Assembly (NCBI GenBank): GCA_963738305.1
Contig: CAVTVU010000001.1
Span: 992,001 to 1,056,000, forward strand
Source: JBBRHQ01 sp963738305
GTDB taxonomy: Bacteria > Actinomycetota > Thermoleophilia > Solirubrobacterales > 70-9
Reading direction: 5' to 3'
DNA: 64,000 nt
Made by a program: the position numbers and the translations under genes. This document shows, piece by piece, positions 33,563 to 42,983 of the stretch. The notes under the pieces are model-generated. The model made no database searches and was not told the DNA's origin. It saw only the letters and a program-made list of their open reading frames with translations. Each line of letters begins with the position of its first letter. The stretch's first letter is position 1.

Positions 33563-34222
33563 CTACTTCTTGCCGTTCAGCGCCTTCTGAACCGCGCGTG
33601 CCTGGGTGCTCAGCTCGGCGACCCTGTAGCTCGCGTCGCCGAAGTTCTTCGCGTTCTTCTCGACCCAGTCGATCATCGAGGCGTCCGGCTTGGGCAGCTC
33701 GACTCCCTTGATGCCCTTCCGCATGGCAGAGAGAACCTTTGATCGCCGGCTCTTGCCGCCGTTCCGGGCCGCAACGACCCCGGCGGCCCCCAGCAGCACG
33801 GCGCCGGCCGCTGTAGCCGGGCCCCTTGCCTTCGACAGAAGGCTGTCCGCTCCGCCTGAGCCACGCCGCGAGCTGCTCGTCCCACGCCGCGCTGAGGTCG
33901 AGCGCGACCCCCGAGACGACCCCGACGCCCGTGAGCGCTGGCTGGTTGATCTCCTCTGGCCCGATCGCCCGCGGCTCGAGCTGTTGCGCTTGCCTGAGCT
34001 GCCGGAGCGGCTCGCCGAGCTCTTCGTCCGCGACGGGCTGGTCTTTGAGGCGGCACGGCTGCCCGAGCTCTGCCTGCTCTTCACCTTGCTGCCTGAGGCC
34101 TTTGCCTTACTGCCCGAAGCCTTTGCCTTACTGCCCGCGGCGCCGCTGCTGCGGCCCGCGGCTTGACCGCGCTTCTTGGCACCGCTCCTCGAGCCTTGAC
34201 TTTTCGTTTTGGTCGTTGCCAT
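33563..34222 (-). CDS. Lys/Ser/Arg-rich repeat protein with one membrane segment
   Basis: A 219-residue protein. Residues 1-125 are low-complexity, rich in Ser, Arg, Lys and Gly, with 7-residue repeats (GSKAKAS twice, then a variant). A hydrophobic segment follows (GPATAAGAVLLGAAGVVAA), then a short basic part and a conserved-looking C-terminus (DASMIDWVEKNAKNFGDASYRVAEL). The N-terminal part resembles histone H1-like tails, so it might tether DNA or acidic polymers to the membrane. It follows the SRPBCC gene by 20 bases and likely shares its stress promoter. Confidence 0.65.
   Translation of the reverse strand: MATTKTKSQGSRSGAKKRGQAAGRSSGAAGSKAKASGSKAKASGSKVKSRQSSGSRAASKTSPSRTKSSASRSGSSGKRNSSSRGRSGQRRSTSQRSRASGSSRGSRSTSARRGTSSSRRGSGGADSLLSKARGPATAAGAVLLGAAGVVAARNGGKSRRSKVLSAMRKGIKGVELPKPDASMIDWVEKNAKNFGDASYRVAELSTQARAVQKALNGKK
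34090..34140. repeat. 21-base tandem repeat inside the Lys/Ser-rich gene
   Basis: Two near-identical 21-base units (34090-34110 and 34111-34131) plus a partial third. They encode the GSKAKAS heptads, so the repeat number sets the length of the basic tail and may vary among strains. Confidence 0.7.
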
Positions 34223-34242
34223 TTCGAGCCTTCCTTTCTAGT

Positions 34243-35190
34243 TCAGCTGCGAGAGCCGGTCTTTTTGGAGCCCGAGCTCGGATCGGAACCATTCCTGCTG
34301 CGCGCTGAGCGCGACCGGCTGGTCTTCCGCTCGGTCTTCCTTTTCACGTCGCGGTCTTCGATCGTGCCGCGCCAGCCCCCCTCGGCGTCCTCCTCCATCT
34401 CGGCGAGTGCCTTGAAGCGGTGGAGGTCGCCGCGGACCGCGCGCTTCGTGAAGCGCATACCGCGGCCGGCCTTCTCGAGCAGTCCCTCGGGCTTCACGTC
34501 GAGGCTCACCTCGATCCGAGTCAGTCGCGGAGCCAGCTCGTGGAAGGTGACGACGCCGCTGTGGGTGAGGCCATCGGCGACATCCCACTCGATCCGCTCA
34601 TCCGGCCGCTGCTCGACGATCTCGGCCTTGAACTGTCGGGTGATGCCCCAGACCTTGGTCGAGAATTCGACCGTCGCATCATCGACCTGCTGGGCGCTGT
34701 CCACGCGGTGCATGAAGTCCGGCCAGTCCTCGAACTGGGTCCAGAGGTTGTAGCCGGTCTTCAGCGGGACCGCCACATCGACGGCCTGCTGGATCGGCAT
34801 CCGCCGCCCGCTACCGGTCGCGTCCCCCTCTCCTCCCTCATCATCGTCAGAGTCGGAATCGGAGCCAGCGCCGAACAAGCCACCACCACCGACGAGGTCG
34901 CCGATCCCCTTGGGAAGTCCCGACTTGAGCTTCTCGTCGGCGACATCGCCCACGACGTCCTTCGCCTTCTCGGTCGCCCTCTCCTTGGCCCGCTGTCCGA
35001 GGTCGGCGGTTTTGCCTCCGCCGTTCCCGCGGCCGGCCAGTTTCGCGATGCCCTGTGCTGCATAGGGCAGAGCGATCAGCGCCGCTCCCGCGGCAGCCAT
35101 CCCGGTGGGGCTCTTCAGCCGCTCGGGACTCGGCTTCGTTTTCTGAACGATCTGAAGCGCGTTGCGGGTCGCGTCGCTTACCTCACTCAT
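34243..35190 (-). CDS. SRPBCC-family protein with membrane-proximal N-terminus and basic tail
   Basis: A 315-residue protein. Residues 30-50 are hydrophobic (MAAAGAALIALPYAAQGIAKL), followed by a charged linker with an acidic run (SDSDSDDDEGGEGD). Residues 130-270 form an SRPBCC / polyketide cyclase-like domain (VDVAVPLKTGYNLWTQFEDW, then DERIEWDVADGLTHSGVVTF), as in stress-related YndB/CoxG-like proteins that bind lipids or aromatic compounds. The C-terminal 50 residues are Arg/Ser/Lys-rich. Exact SigB-type promoter upstream. Likely a two-gene stress operon with 33563-34222. Confidence 0.8.
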   Translation of the reverse strand: MSEVSDATRNALQIVQKTKPSPERLKSPTGMAAAGAALIALPYAAQGIAKLAGRGNGGGKTADLGQRAKERATEKAKDVVGDVADEKLKSGLPKGIGDLVGGGGLFGAGSDSDSDDDEGGEGDATGSGRRMPIQQAVDVAVPLKTGYNLWTQFEDWPDFMHRVDSAQQVDDATVEFSTKVWGITRQFKAEIVEQRPDERIEWDVADGLTHSGVVTFHELAPRLTRIEVSLDVKPEGLLEKAGRGMRFTKRAVRGDLHRFKALAEMEEDAEGGWRGTIEDRDVKRKTERKTSRSRSARSRNGSDPSSGSKKTGSRS

Positions 35191-35246
35191 GAGCTCTCCA
35201 ATCCCTGGGACGTCAGCGGCCTGTTACGGCCTGAATGGAATAGCTA

Positions 35247-35270
35247 GTACCCCGTTTTGGATTTGCAAAC
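35247..35270 (-). promoter_or_regulatory. SigB-type promoter for the SRPBCC operon
   Basis: On the minus strand, GTTT at 35270-35267, a 14-base spacer and GGGTAC at 35252-35247; 56 bases before the SRPBCC start. Confidence 0.65.
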
Positions 35271-35278
35271 TCCGAGAA

Positions 35279-35428
35279 TTACTTCTTGCTGTCGTGCATC
35301 GCGCGGTAGACGAGTACCGCCACGCCGACGCCGGCGGTGCCCGCCATCACCGCGGCGCGGAATCGCGACGCAGGTTCTCCCCCCAAGCGATCGCCGATCG
35401 CTTTCAGATTCTTTTTCTGACTGACCAC
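35279..35428 (-). CDS. Small membrane protein, 49 residues
   Basis: GTG 35428 follows a strong ribosome site (ATAGGAGG, six-base spacing). The product starts VVSQKKNLKAIGDRLGGEP and has one membrane segment (AAVMAGTAGVGVAVLVYRAM) ending DSKK. I do not recognise a family. A GGGTAG lies upstream at 35466-35461 on the minus strand, but no good -35 is present. Its neighbours are also small membrane stress proteins. Confidence 0.55.
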   Translation of the reverse strand: MVSQKKNLKAIGDRLGGEPASRFRAAVMAGTAGVGVAVLVYRAMHDSKK

Positions 35429-35662
35429 CCACTTCCTCCTATCGTGCTTGCCCCGACCGACTACCCGGCTTGGGGCTGCCCCATGCGGGCAGAAGTTCGT
35501 GATGCTGACGGACGCTTTTTGCAGCGAGAACGACTGCCGCTCGGGGGCTCGCGACACGGACCGAGACCTGGCGGATCGCCGGCCTCGCCGAGGAGATCGA
35601 CCGCCGCGGTACGCGTAGGGCGGCGGCTCAGGAGCCCAGCCGGGGGCTAGGCGCCCGGGCCG

Positions 35663-37947
35663 CTAACGCCGCGAAAGCTCGTGGTTCGTGTACTTGACGT
35701 AGTCGCGGCAGGGCTCGCCGCGCAGGCCCGGGCAGTAGGGGAGGCCGGTGGGAACCTTGACGCCCCGGATCACGGGCAGCACGACCCGGGAGGGCATCTT
35801 CCGCGAGTGGGCCAGCGCCACCGTGGTCGGGGTCTTCGGCAGCGCCTCGCCGAACTCCCAGACCGGCTGGTCGCCGTCGGGGGCGGCGATCGTGATCCGG
35901 ATCCGCGAGTTCTTGCGGTAGACGTGACCCTCGTAGTAGAGCGGCACCGTCACCTTGACGAAGCGGTTCTTCGGCAGCGGCTTGATCGCCCTCTTGCGCA
36001 GGCTCAGCACCGGCTCAAGCAGGGTGCTCTTCCTGCGGTCCAGCTTGCGGGCGATCGTCTTCAACCAGCCGTTCTGGACGAAGACCTCCTTGCCGTCGGG
36101 GCGGACCTCGGAGACCGTCACTTGGAGGTCTACGTCGGGGACCCGGGCCCGGATCCAGGCCTGCACGGCGCCGGCGCCTATCACCGTCTTGTTCGACGTC
36201 AGCTTGGGGCTGACGTAGGAGAGGGCCTTGCCGGCGGGGTTCTGCGCCCAGTCGTAGTTCGGGGTCTCGGCCCAGAGGCCGCCGGCGCCGGTGTTGCCGG
36301 TGAAGTCGGTGGCGGGCCTGGCATCGCGGTCCCACCTGAACTTCTCGGCACCGGCCTTGTGCGGCTTGTGGTCGGAGAGGTGGCCGCCGCCCGCCAGGTA
36401 CCAGGAGCGCGCCTTGGTGCCGGGCAGCGGGAAGCGCGAGAAGGAGCGCTCGAATCCCGGCTGCGGCTGGCCCGGGGTGGCGCTGCCGGCGCCGTTGTCG
36501 AAGAGGATGCGGACCCGCTTCAGCTTCTCGTAGGCGGTTTTTGCGGCAGCGAAGTCGGGCTCAGCCCAGATCGGGTCGTCGGGCACCGTAACGCCGGAGA
36601 TGCCCATCGCCAGCTGGTAGATCGCCCCCGCGAAGGCCTTCTGCCCAGCGCTCAGCTCAGGCTTCTCGCGAGCGACGTAGAGCTTCATGAAGTCGAACCA
36701 CCGGTCGAAGGTCCTCGGGTCGAGCGAGTCGGTGTGAACTCCGTTGGTGAAGGTGAACCACTTGCGGTTGGTCCCGGTGAACTCGTCGGCGAGGTCGGGA
36801 CAGTGTCCGCCGGTCTGCTCGTCGGTCCACTGGCAGGCGAGGAACACCGGCACCTTGATCTTGTGGACGAAGGTGACCGGCGAGAGCGGGTCGGCGACCT
36901 TGGGGCGGTAGTAGCGGTTGCGCTTGATCTTGCTCAGCAGGTCGACCGCCTCGGGATGGAGGTCCTGGTTGGCCTCGCAGATCGTGTCGCCGTCCTGGAT
37001 CCGGTGATATGCCCAGGGCTGGCCGCCGGTCGGCGAGGCGGGGAGCGCGTCGTGCACTCGGTCCTTGGCCCAGGAGAGGGCGAAGCCGGAGTTGAGGATG
37101 CCGCCCGGGTAGAGCGTCGTCTGGGTGTTGTCGATCACCGAGAGCGGGGCGATCGCGGCGAGGCTCGGGCGGCCGGGTGGCGCCGACGAAGAGCTGGCTG
37201 ATGCCGCCGTAGGAGACGCCCATCATCCCCACCTTGTGGTGCAGGACCCAGGGCTGGCGGGCGACCGTCTCGATCGCGTCGTAGCCGTCGAGACCCTGGA
37301 GCGGCTCGAAGTAGTCGAAGGCGCCGCCCGAGCAGCCGGTGCCGCGCATATTGACGCTGACCACGGCGAACCCGAAGGCGTTCGGGATCGAGCGAGATGG
37401 AGCTCTCGCCGCCGGAGCCCGAGTAGGGGTCGGCGTAGCCGTAGCCGGAGTACTCGATCAAGGTCGGGAACGGCCCGTCTGCGGGGGTGGCACCGGTCGG
37501 AAGTCGCACGTTGATCGCGAGCTGCGTCCCGTCGCGAGTGGTGAGGTACCCGTAGCCGCTCGTCGGCAGCGTCTGGTGGTAGATGCCGGTGCTGGGCGGG
37601 GCGGAGCGATCGCTGAGGACCCTGAAGGTCGGAGTGCTCAGCCCGCTCTTGCCTCCCCTGCGGACCCGGTAACCGGATCCCGGATCGACATGGCGGAAGA
37701 CGATGCCCCCAAGCGAGCCCGCCTTGCGGGTGTCGGTGACCTTGCCACTGCGGTTGACGAGGCTGTAGCTGGTCCCGGGGGTGGCGCCGGTGACGTCGAC
37801 CTGCTCGACGCTGCCCCGAGCAGTGAAGGGACCGCTCGCACCGGAAGTGGTGGCAGCGGATGCCGAAGGCACCAGCGCGGCAGCGCCGAGCAGCGTCGCC
37901 GCGCCGAGCATCCCTAGCACACGCTTGATTGATCCACCCTGCGTCAC
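35663..37947 (-). pseudogene. Secreted S15 / CocE-type X-Pro dipeptidyl-peptidase-like hydrolase, two frameshifts
   Basis: Three frames join to about 760 residues. The N-terminal part has a signal peptide (LGMLGAATLLGAAALVPSASA) and a beta-rich domain; then GYGYADPYSG, a shift near 37394 (SIPNAFGFAVVSVNMRGTGC continues), the nucleophile motif GVSYGG, a shift near 37172 (LAAIAPLSVIDN continues), and a C-terminal beta domain typical of CocE/NonD enzymes (FVKVTVPLYYEGHVYRKNSR). Both shifts are single extra bases and the sequence is otherwise conserved, so sequence error is likely. It hydrolyses amide or ester bonds outside the cell. GTG 37947 is preferred over ATG 37986. Confidence 0.8.
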
Positions 37948-38063
37948 GAAAACCCGTCGGGGATCATTGCACGATTTGATGTTCAATGTATCCCGCCGCG
38001 ATTTCCCCCGCCTTTTCCGCCCGTCGTTTGCCGCCGTCGGACCTGGGTACCTCCGTCGATGGG

Positions 38064-39965
38064 ATGAGTGAGGACGGCGCCCGAGAGCGCACGATCGAGA
38101 CGAGGATTCCGGCCCGCCTCGACCGCCTTCCCTGGTCGCGCTTCCACTGGATGATCGTGATCGGGCTGGGCACGGTCTGGATCCTCGACGGACTCGAGGT
38201 GACGATCGTTGGCAGCATCGGCGCCCGGCTGACCGAGGCGGACAGCGGCCTCACCCTGAACGCCAGCCAGATCGGCACCGCGGCGGCGTTTTACGTCGCC
38301 GGCGCCTGCGTCGGTGCGCTCTTCTTCGGCCAGCTGACCGACCGTTTCGGGCGCAAGAAGCTCTTTCTGATCACCCTCGGCGTCTACATCGCGGCGACGG
38401 TCGCGACCGCCTTCTCCTTCTCGGCCTGGTACTTCTTCGCGGCGCGCTTCTTCACCGGCGCCGGGATCGGGGGCGAGTACGCGGCGATCAACTCGGCAAT
38501 TGACGAGCTGATCCCAGCCAGGGTGCGCGGGCGGGTCGACCTGATCATCAATGGCAGCTACTGGCTCGGTGCCGCCGGCGGAGCGCTGGCCTCCATCGCC
38601 CTGCTAGACACCGCCCTGTTCGCGGCCGACTTCGGCTGGCGGCTGGCCTTCATCATCGGCGCCACCCTGGGGGTCGGGATCCTGCTGGTCCGACGAAACG
38701 TCCCCGAGAGTCCGCGCTGGCTCTTCATCCACGGCCGCGAAGAGGAAGCCGAGGAGATCGTCGGCGAGATCGAAGAGCAGGTCAGCGAGGACACGGGGCA
38801 AGAGCTCCCCGAGGCCGATCAGAGCATCAAGGTGCGCCCCCGGGAGCGGATCCCGTTCACGGAAATAGCCCGCACCGCGTTCAAGGACTACCCCCGGCGC
38901 ACGATCCTCGGGCTCGCCCTGTTCATCGGCCAGGCTTTCCTCTACAACGCGGTCACCTTCGACCTCGGCACGCTATTGGGGGAGTTCTTCGACGTCGCCT
39001 CGGGAACGGTGCCGATCTATCTCGCGGTGTTCGCGATCTCCAACTTCCTCGGGCCGCTCACGCTCGGGCGGCTCTTCGACACGGTGGGACGAAAGCCGAT
39101 GATCACCGCCACCTATCTCGGATCGGCGGCGGTCACGGCGGCTCTCGGGTTCTTCCTGCTCGGCGGAAGCCTCACCACAGCCTCGTTCATGGCCTTCATC
39201 CTGGTCATCTTCTTCATAGCGTCAGCGGGGGCCAGCTCCGCTTACCTGACGGTCTCCGAGATCTTCCCGATGGAGACCAGGGCGCTGTCGATCGCCTTCT
39301 TCTACGCGGTCGGCACCGCCGCCGGCGGGATCGCCGGCCCGCTGCTGTTCGGCCATCTGATCAACACCGGCAGCCAGGACCAGGTCGCGATCGGCTTCTT
39401 CATCGGCGCCGTGGTGATGGCGATCGGCGGCATCGCCGAGATCTTCTTCGGCGTCAAGGCGGAGCAGAAGCAGCTGGAGGACATCGCCGAGCCGCTGACG
39501 GCGGAGGGCGAAGGCGCGCCCGCGGACGAGGAAGCTCGCGCAGGCGAAGAAGCCGAGGGCGAGAAGGATCGCCGCCAGGCCCAGCGCGAGCTGGCGGAGC
39601 GGATCCGGGCCCGGAGCGAAGCCCGCCACCAGCGCGAGCGCGCCGGCTTCCGCCGCTACCGCCCCGGCCCCGGGCGGCTCTCGAGCTCGCGCGGAATGCT
39701 GGTCTCCGCACCTTTCGACGAGGTCGACCTCGACCGCGAGGTCGAGATGATCGACCGCGCTCTCCACGACCGCGGCAGCGCCAGCCGCCGCGAGCTGGAG
39801 CGCCGAGTGGGCGCTCGCTACTGGGGCCCCGGACTGTTCCGCGCCGCGCTCCGTGAGGCGATCGCGGACGGCAAGGTGAAGCCCGTTGCGCGGGGACAGT
39901 ACGCGCCGGTGACCGGCGAGCATGACGAACCCGGCGAGGGACCCGCCTCGACTCCCCGCCGCTGA
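38064..39965 (+). CDS. MFS transporter with a long C-terminal extension
   Basis: A 633-residue protein. Residues 30-490 form a 12-helix major facilitator of the sugar/aromatic-acid type; visible motifs are DGLEVTIVG in helix 1, the loop GQLTDRFGRKKLF, and a repeat GRLFDTVGRKPM after helix 8. Residues 490-540 are highly charged and look coiled-coil, and residues 555-630 form a compact winged-helix-like domain (FDEVDLDREVEMIDRALHDRG, then SASRRELERRVGARYWGPG). Such an extension is not usual for this family and may be a regulatory module. Start ATG 38064 is chosen since the upstream codons overlap the divergent S15 promoter region. Confidence 0.85.
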   Translation: MSEDGARERTIETRIPARLDRLPWSRFHWMIVIGLGTVWILDGLEVTIVGSIGARLTEADSGLTLNASQIGTAAAFYVAGACVGALFFGQLTDRFGRKKLFLITLGVYIAATVATAFSFSAWYFFAARFFTGAGIGGEYAAINSAIDELIPARVRGRVDLIINGSYWLGAAGGALASIALLDTALFAADFGWRLAFIIGATLGVGILLVRRNVPESPRWLFIHGREEEAEEIVGEIEEQVSEDTGQELPEADQSIKVRPRERIPFTEIARTAFKDYPRRTILGLALFIGQAFLYNAVTFDLGTLLGEFFDVASGTVPIYLAVFAISNFLGPLTLGRLFDTVGRKPMITATYLGSAAVTAALGFFLLGGSLTTASFMAFILVIFFIASAGASSAYLTVSEIFPMETRALSIAFFYAVGTAAGGIAGPLLFGHLINTGSQDQVAIGFFIGAVVMAIGGIAEIFFGVKAEQKQLEDIAEPLTAEGEGAPADEEARAGEEAEGEKDRRQAQRELAERIRARSEARHQRERAGFRRYRPGPGRLSSSRGMLVSAPFDEVDLDREVEMIDRALHDRGSASRRELERRVGARYWGPGLFRAALREAIADGKVKPVARGQYAPVTGEHDEPGEGPASTPRR

Positions 39966-39974
39966 GCCGGTTTC

Positions 39975-40955
39975 CTAGTCGCGCAGCGGAGGAAGCACGC
40001 GCTCCGCGTAGGTTTCGATCGCGTTGAGCGGGTCAGCGCCGGAGTTGTTCATCAGGGCCACGGTCGTGGCGCCCATCCGTTCGATCTCCCGGATTCGCTC
40101 GGCGTGCAGGTCGGGATCGGATGAGATGATCAGCTTCTCCCTGAGCTGATCGTCGGAGACCTGCTCCTCCCCGTGCGCGTACATCGCCTTCGGGTCGTGC
40201 CAATCCTCGCGATAGAACTCCTTCGGTTGGGCGCCCTTCCAGACGCGAGCGCCCTCCAGCGCCGCCTCGTCGCTCTGCGCCCAGGAGAACGCGGCCTGCA
40301 GGATCACCTCTCCCGGCTCGCGGCCGGCGTCATCTGCGGCGCCGCGGAAGGCCTCGAGGATCTCGGGGACCGCCTCGGGGTCGGCCAGCGTCCAGACTCC
40401 ATCGCCCTGGCGGCCGGCCACGGCGGCCGCCTCGGGCCCGAAGGCCGAGACGTAGATCGGCGGGATCCTGTCCTCGAGACGGGTGTGAAGAACGGCGCCG
40501 TCAGCGCCGAAGTGCTTCCCGCTTCGGGTGAGCTTCTCACCGCCGAACAGAGCACGGATCATCTCCAGCCCCTCCTCCATGCGCTCGATCTGATCTGCCA
40601 CCGACGGCCATTCGGCGCCGAGCGGGGACTCGTTCAGCGACTCGCCCGAGCCGATCCCCAGGTAGGGCCGGGAGGGATACATCACCTCGAGCGTCGCCCA
40701 GGCCTGGGCGATGAGTAGCGGGTGGTAGCGCGGCCCCGGCGGGGTGACGGCCGTTCCGAAGCTGACCCGCTCCGTCGCTTGCGCCGCGGCTCCGAGCCAG
40801 ACCCAGGCGTGGCCCGACTCCCCCGGCTCCCACCATGGCTGTACGTGATCGCTGCAGCCGATCCCCTCGAAGCCGGCAGCCTCGGCGGCAACCGCCTGGC
40901 GCAACAGGTCATCGGGCGGGAACTGCTCGTGCGCGCAGAGATGCAGGTAGCGCAT
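39975..40955 (-). CDS. LLM-class F420-dependent oxidoreductase (TIGR03557-like)
   Basis: A 326-residue TIM-barrel oxidoreductase of the bacterial luciferase-like family. Marks: AEAAGFEGIGCSDHVQPWW, SFGTAVTPPGPRYHPLLIAQA, LGIGSGESLNE, GAVLHTRLE and PPIYVSAFGPEA. This set resembles F420-dependent glucose-6-phosphate dehydrogenase and the TIGR03557 enzymes of Actinobacteria. The cofactor is most likely F420; the substrate is unknown. Start ATG 40955. The downstream edge is convergent with the MFS gene. Confidence 0.87.
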   Translation of the reverse strand: MRYLHLCAHEQFPPDDLLRQAVAAEAAGFEGIGCSDHVQPWWEPGESGHAWVWLGAAAQATERVSFGTAVTPPGPRYHPLLIAQAWATLEVMYPSRPYLGIGSGESLNESPLGAEWPSVADQIERMEEGLEMIRALFGGEKLTRSGKHFGADGAVLHTRLEDRIPPIYVSAFGPEAAAVAGRQGDGVWTLADPEAVPEILEAFRGAADDAGREPGEVILQAAFSWAQSDEAALEGARVWKGAQPKEFYREDWHDPKAMYAHGEEQVSDDQLREKLIISSDPDLHAERIREIERMGATTVALMNNSGADPLNAIETYAERVLPPLRD

Positions 40956-40964
40956 TGGGTTTGC

Positions 40965-41873
40965 TCAGCCCTCCGCGCCGATCGGGGACGAGGCCAGGTA
41001 GGTGGCCGCCATGTCCTCCTCGCCGTGGAGGCGTGCGGCTTCCGCCATGCGCCGGCTGACCGACTCCAGCATCGGCAGGTCGAGGCCGGCCCGCTGTGCC
41101 GCCTCGACGATCAGCCCGGCGTCCTTGGCGGCGAGCGCCAGGCGCATGGAGGGCTCGAAGTCACGCTCGATCATTGCCTTCCCCCTCAACTGGAGGTAGG
41201 GCGTGTCCATCGCGCCGCCGGAGATCGCGTCCAGCAGTTTCGACGGGTCGAGGCCGAGGCCCTCGGCCAGGGCAAGCGATTCCGCCGCCCCCTCGACGAC
41301 GGAGAAGATCCAGCTGTTGACCGCGAGCTTCAGGCGCGTCCCCGCCCCGGTCTCGCCGGCCCAGATCGTCCGCTTGCCGATCGCTTCGAACAGGGGGCGC
41401 AGGTGCTCCTCGAGCCAGGCAGGCCCCGAGGCGAGGATCACCAGCTCGCCGTCCGCGGCCGGCTTCTTCGTGCCGAGCACGGGAGCATCGACGAACTCGA
41501 GACCGGACGAGCCGGCCAGCTCGGCGCAGGCCTGCGTCGGCTCGATGCTGATCGTGCTCGACTGCATCCAGATCGCGCCGGACTTTGCCCCGGCGAGGGC
41601 GCCGTGGGGCCCCTGCATTGCGTCCATCACGGCGGCGGCGTCGCTCAACACGGTGAGGATCGTCCCGGCGCCGCTCGCCGCCTCGGCCGGGGTCTCGCAG
41701 ATCTGCACCGAAGTGCTCTTTGCCAGCGGGGCCAGCTTCCCGGCGGTGCGGTTCCAGGCCCGCACGTCGATGTCCGCGGCTACGAGGTTTGCGGCGATTC
41801 CAAGCCCCATCGTTCCGCCGGCACCGAGCACCGCGGTCGCCGGCGCCCGCTGCTCGGTGGCTCGCGCTTCCAC
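40965..41873 (-). CDS. 3-Hydroxyisobutyrate dehydrogenase-like NAD(P) oxidoreductase
   Basis: A 302-residue beta-hydroxyacid dehydrogenase family member. The dinucleotide motif is VLGAGGTMGLGIAANLV near residue 15, followed by AWNRTAGK. The substrate motif EFVDAPVLGTKKPA and the catalytic Lys region GAGTRLKLAVNSWIF are as expected. It reduces or oxidises beta-hydroxyacids or related substrates. GTG 41873 sits only about nine bases after a SigB-like -10 element, so the transcript may be leaderless. The F420-dependent enzyme gene follows ten bases downstream, probably in the same operon. Confidence 0.85.
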   Translation of the reverse strand: MEARATEQRAPATAVLGAGGTMGLGIAANLVAADIDVRAWNRTAGKLAPLAKSTSVQICETPAEAASGAGTILTVLSDAAAVMDAMQGPHGALAGAKSGAIWMQSSTISIEPTQACAELAGSSGLEFVDAPVLGTKKPAADGELVILASGPAWLEEHLRPLFEAIGKRTIWAGETGAGTRLKLAVNSWIFSVVEGAAESLALAEGLGLDPSKLLDAISGGAMDTPYLQLRGKAMIERDFEPSMRLALAAKDAGLIVEAAQRAGLDLPMLESVSRRMAEAARLHGEEDMAATYLASSPIGAEG

Positions 41874-41882
41874 GCCCGAGGC

Positions 41883-41907
41883 CTACCCGTGCCGGGCCGG
41901 CCCAATC
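41883..41907 (-). promoter_or_regulatory. SigB-type promoter (one mismatch) for the dehydrogenase/F420 operon
   Basis: On the minus strand, GATT at 41907-41904, a 15-base spacer and GGGTAG at 41888-41883. Confidence 0.45.
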
Positions 41908-41963
41908 CTCGAGGAGGGAGGCGGCGCTTCGACCTCGGCCCTCGCGGGTAGTACGAGGCCGAC

Positions 41964-42881
41964 GTGGATCCCGCACCCGGCTGGAACCTCGACCCGCCCC
42001 TCGTCGCGACGGTCGCCGTGGTCGTGGCCGGATACGCGACGCGGGTGCGGACCCTGCGGGTCCGCGGGCGTCCCGTCGCGGGCCCCCGCCAGGCCTGCTT
42101 CTACCTCGGGATGGCGACGCTGCTGGCGGCGCTGATCACGCCGATCGACACGCTCGGCGAGAGCCGCCTGTTCTGGGTCCACATGGTCCAGCACCTGATG
42201 CTCGGCGACCTATCGCCGCTGCTGATCGTTCTCGGGCTGAGCGGCCCGATACTGCGGCCGGTGCTGGCGGTGCCGATGGTGATCCGCCTGCGCCCGCTCG
42301 CCCATCCATTGGTGGCGCTCCCCCTCTGGGCCTTCAACCTCTGCATCTGGCACCTCCCTGTGTTGTATGAGGCAGCCCTTGCGCATCCATTCCTGCACGG
42401 GGTCGAGCACCTGCTGTTCTTCGCCACTGGGATGCTGATGTGGACGGCGGTGCTCGAGCCGCTGCCGGGACCGGCCTGGTTCGGCAGCGGAGCCAAGGCC
42501 GCCTACGTGCTCGGAGTGAGGGCGCTCGGCGCCGTGCTCGGCAACGTCTTCATCTGGGCCGGCGAGCCGCTCTACCCGCGCTACGCGCACGGCGAGCGCC
42601 TGGCCGGCGTCTCGCCGCTCGCCGACCAGACGATCGCCGGGGCGATCATGTTCACCGAGGGCGCCTTCGTCACGCTCCTGATCTTCGCCTGGTTGTTCCT
42701 GCGCTGGACACGGGAGGCCGAGCTGCGCCAGTCGCTGCTCGACGCCGGCCACGAGCCACGTGCCGCCGCCCGCAGCGCCCGCTACGGGCGCCGGCGGCTC
42801 TTCACAGCCGGCCCCCCGAGCGCCGGGGCGGAAGAGGGGGCTTCACTCACCTCACGGGCACGACCCGGCCCACGCGAATGA
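41964..42881 (+). CDS. ctaG: Cytochrome c oxidase assembly protein CtaG
   Basis: A 305-residue membrane protein with seven or so helices, matching caa3-type CtaG. Conserved segments are FWVHMVQHLMLGDLSPLLIVLG, NLCIWHLPVLYEAAL and LHGVEHLLFFATGMLMW, all with His residues for copper handling. The C-terminal 45 residues are polar and Arg-rich. CtaG helps place copper in the oxidase; the caa3 oxidase genes lie 8.4 kb away (51.3-54.2 kb) on the other strand. GTG 41964 is the only sensible start. A GGGTAG lies upstream (41947), with no good -35. Confidence 0.9.
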   Translation: MDPAPGWNLDPPLVATVAVVVAGYATRVRTLRVRGRPVAGPRQACFYLGMATLLAALITPIDTLGESRLFWVHMVQHLMLGDLSPLLIVLGLSGPILRPVLAVPMVIRLRPLAHPLVALPLWAFNLCIWHLPVLYEAALAHPFLHGVEHLLFFATGMLMWTAVLEPLPGPAWFGSGAKAAYVLGVRALGAVLGNVFIWAGEPLYPRYAHGERLAGVSPLADQTIAGAIMFTEGAFVTLLIFAWLFLRWTREAELRQSLLDAGHEPRAAARSARYGRRRLFTAGPPSAGAEEGASLTSRARPGPRE

Positions 42882-42983
42882 AGCGGGCGGAGAGGGCCGG
42901 CGGCGGCCAGGCCCGCGGCGCCGGCCCATCAGGTAGTTGATCGAGCGGGAGACCCCGATCGTCAGGGAGACCCAGCCCTTGCC

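Noticed and set aside
34090..34140. Tandem repeat as a CRISPR-like array
   Set aside because: No spacers; the repeat is coding and in frame.
35461..35486. GGGTAG upstream of the 49-residue membrane protein
   Set aside because: The -35 position reads CATG or GCAT, not GTTT-like.
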